DNA from: Opitutales bacterium
GTDB lineage: Bacteria; Verrucomicrobiota; Verrucomicrobiia; Opitutales; Seribacteraceae
Direction of reading: 5' to 3'
Assembly: GCA_029252505.1 (NCBI GenBank)
Contig: JAQXBH010000081.1
Location: 1 to 33,848, forward strand
DNA: 33,848 bases
Part shown: piece by piece, positions 33,730 to 33,848 of the stretch
How the letters are laid out: every line of letters begins with the position of its first letter
How positions within the stretch are numbered: position 1 is the stretch's first letter
Position numbers and translations under genes: made by a program
Notes under the pieces: generated by a model
What the model was told of the DNA's origin: nothing
What the model saw: only the letters and a program-made list of their open reading frames with translations
The model's database searches: none

Positions 33730-33848
33730 ATGAAATCGAATCGAGAACCAAACCTAGAAGAGTTCAAGTTTCATTATCATTTCGAAAATGCAGTGGGCTT
33801 TTCTGATAAGTATTTTTTAGCCCATAATATTGATGAAGCAAAAGAAAT
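33730..33848 (+). CDS. Second tandem paralog of the small acidic protein, cut by the window edge
   Basis: ATG at 33730 opens a frame that continues to the right edge (39 complete codons visible): MKSNREPNLEEFKFHYHFEN and then VGFSDKYFLAHNIDEAKE. It aligns without gaps to the start of the protein at 33329, with 16 of 39 identical residues, including LEEFK, KYF-x-A and the EAK/DAK element. The protein is acidic and non-membrane in the visible part. It has the strongest promoter of the region and no ribosome-binding site. Function unknown; more copies may lie beyond the window. Confidence 0.65.
   Translation, partial: MKSNREPNLEEFKFHYHFENAVGFSDKYFLAHNIDEAKE

Noticed and set aside
1-33848. CRISPR arrays, insertion sequences, integrase, restriction or toxin-antitoxin genes
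   Set aside because: I looked for regularly spaced repeats, transposase or integrase motifs and known defence families on both strands and found none. The only duplicated gene is the small paralog pair at the right edge.

Overview
The window looks like a chromosomal segment of a free-living Gram-negative bacterium of the Verrucomicrobiota, most likely an Opitutae/Puniceicoccales-type marine or aquatic lineage. This is inferred from gene content, since no rRNA or marker phylogeny is available here. KdsA implies an LPS outer membrane. There are several secreted proteins, lipoproteins and two probable Tat substrates. The combination of a sulfatase, a secreted PQQ-type beta-propeller protein, a secreted ThuA-domain protein and a Tat-exported TIM-barrel sugar isomerase-like protein is common in Verrucomicrobia and Planctomycetes. 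Base composition is moderate to AT-rich, and no insertion sequence, prophage, CRISPR array, rRNA or tRNA gene was recognised. Gene density is high.

Layout. 1-404: 3' part of a staphylococcal-nuclease-like gene. 702-3064: MgtE Mg2+ transporter overlapped by an NAD-dependent epimerase. 3092-4041: a strong orphan promoter in front of a 25-codon hydrophobic ORF, a small membrane protein on the minus strand, and a stretch that looks like decayed coding DNA. 4045-8244: secreted PQQ-repeat protein and MFS transporter (minus), divergent from a type I sulfatase (plus). 8323-10421: sucC-sucD (TCA cycle), ending in a compact palindrome shared with the convergent rsmG. 10429-15710: a seven-gene minus-strand run HU - hisS - metallophosphoesterase - aat - queF - kdsA - rsmG, rich in translation and tRNA functions. 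15811-18144: a ClpX-like unfoldase without zinc domain and with a long C-terminal extension, followed by ubiE/menG. 18152-21435: DUF255/thioredoxin-domain lipoprotein overlapping a PfkB sugar kinase. 21641-25658: minus-strand run with TerC, M3 oligopeptidase, a small DUF6941-like protein and a secreted anthrax-lethal-factor-like metallopeptidase. 25734-27718: enolase-superfamily enzyme and a CPBP-like membrane protein with a degenerate active site. 27758-30112: acyl desaturase with a coiled-coil tail, divergent from a secreted ThuA protein. 30116-31718: two small exported proteins, then a histidine phosphatase. 32000-33106: Tat-exported sugar isomerase-like protein. 33329-33848: two tandem paralogous small ORFs of unknown function, separated by a C10 homopolymer; the second runs off the window.

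Two things stand out across the window. Almost none of the starts has a Shine-Dalgarno sequence, and several genes have a good -10 hexamer at about -12 to -7 from the start codon, which is the geometry of leaderless mRNAs. The tandem small paralogs at the right edge show this most clearly and are the best candidate here for something undescribed. I see no gene cluster that I can confidently call a new defence or biosynthetic system; most of the window is core metabolism, translation and envelope functions.
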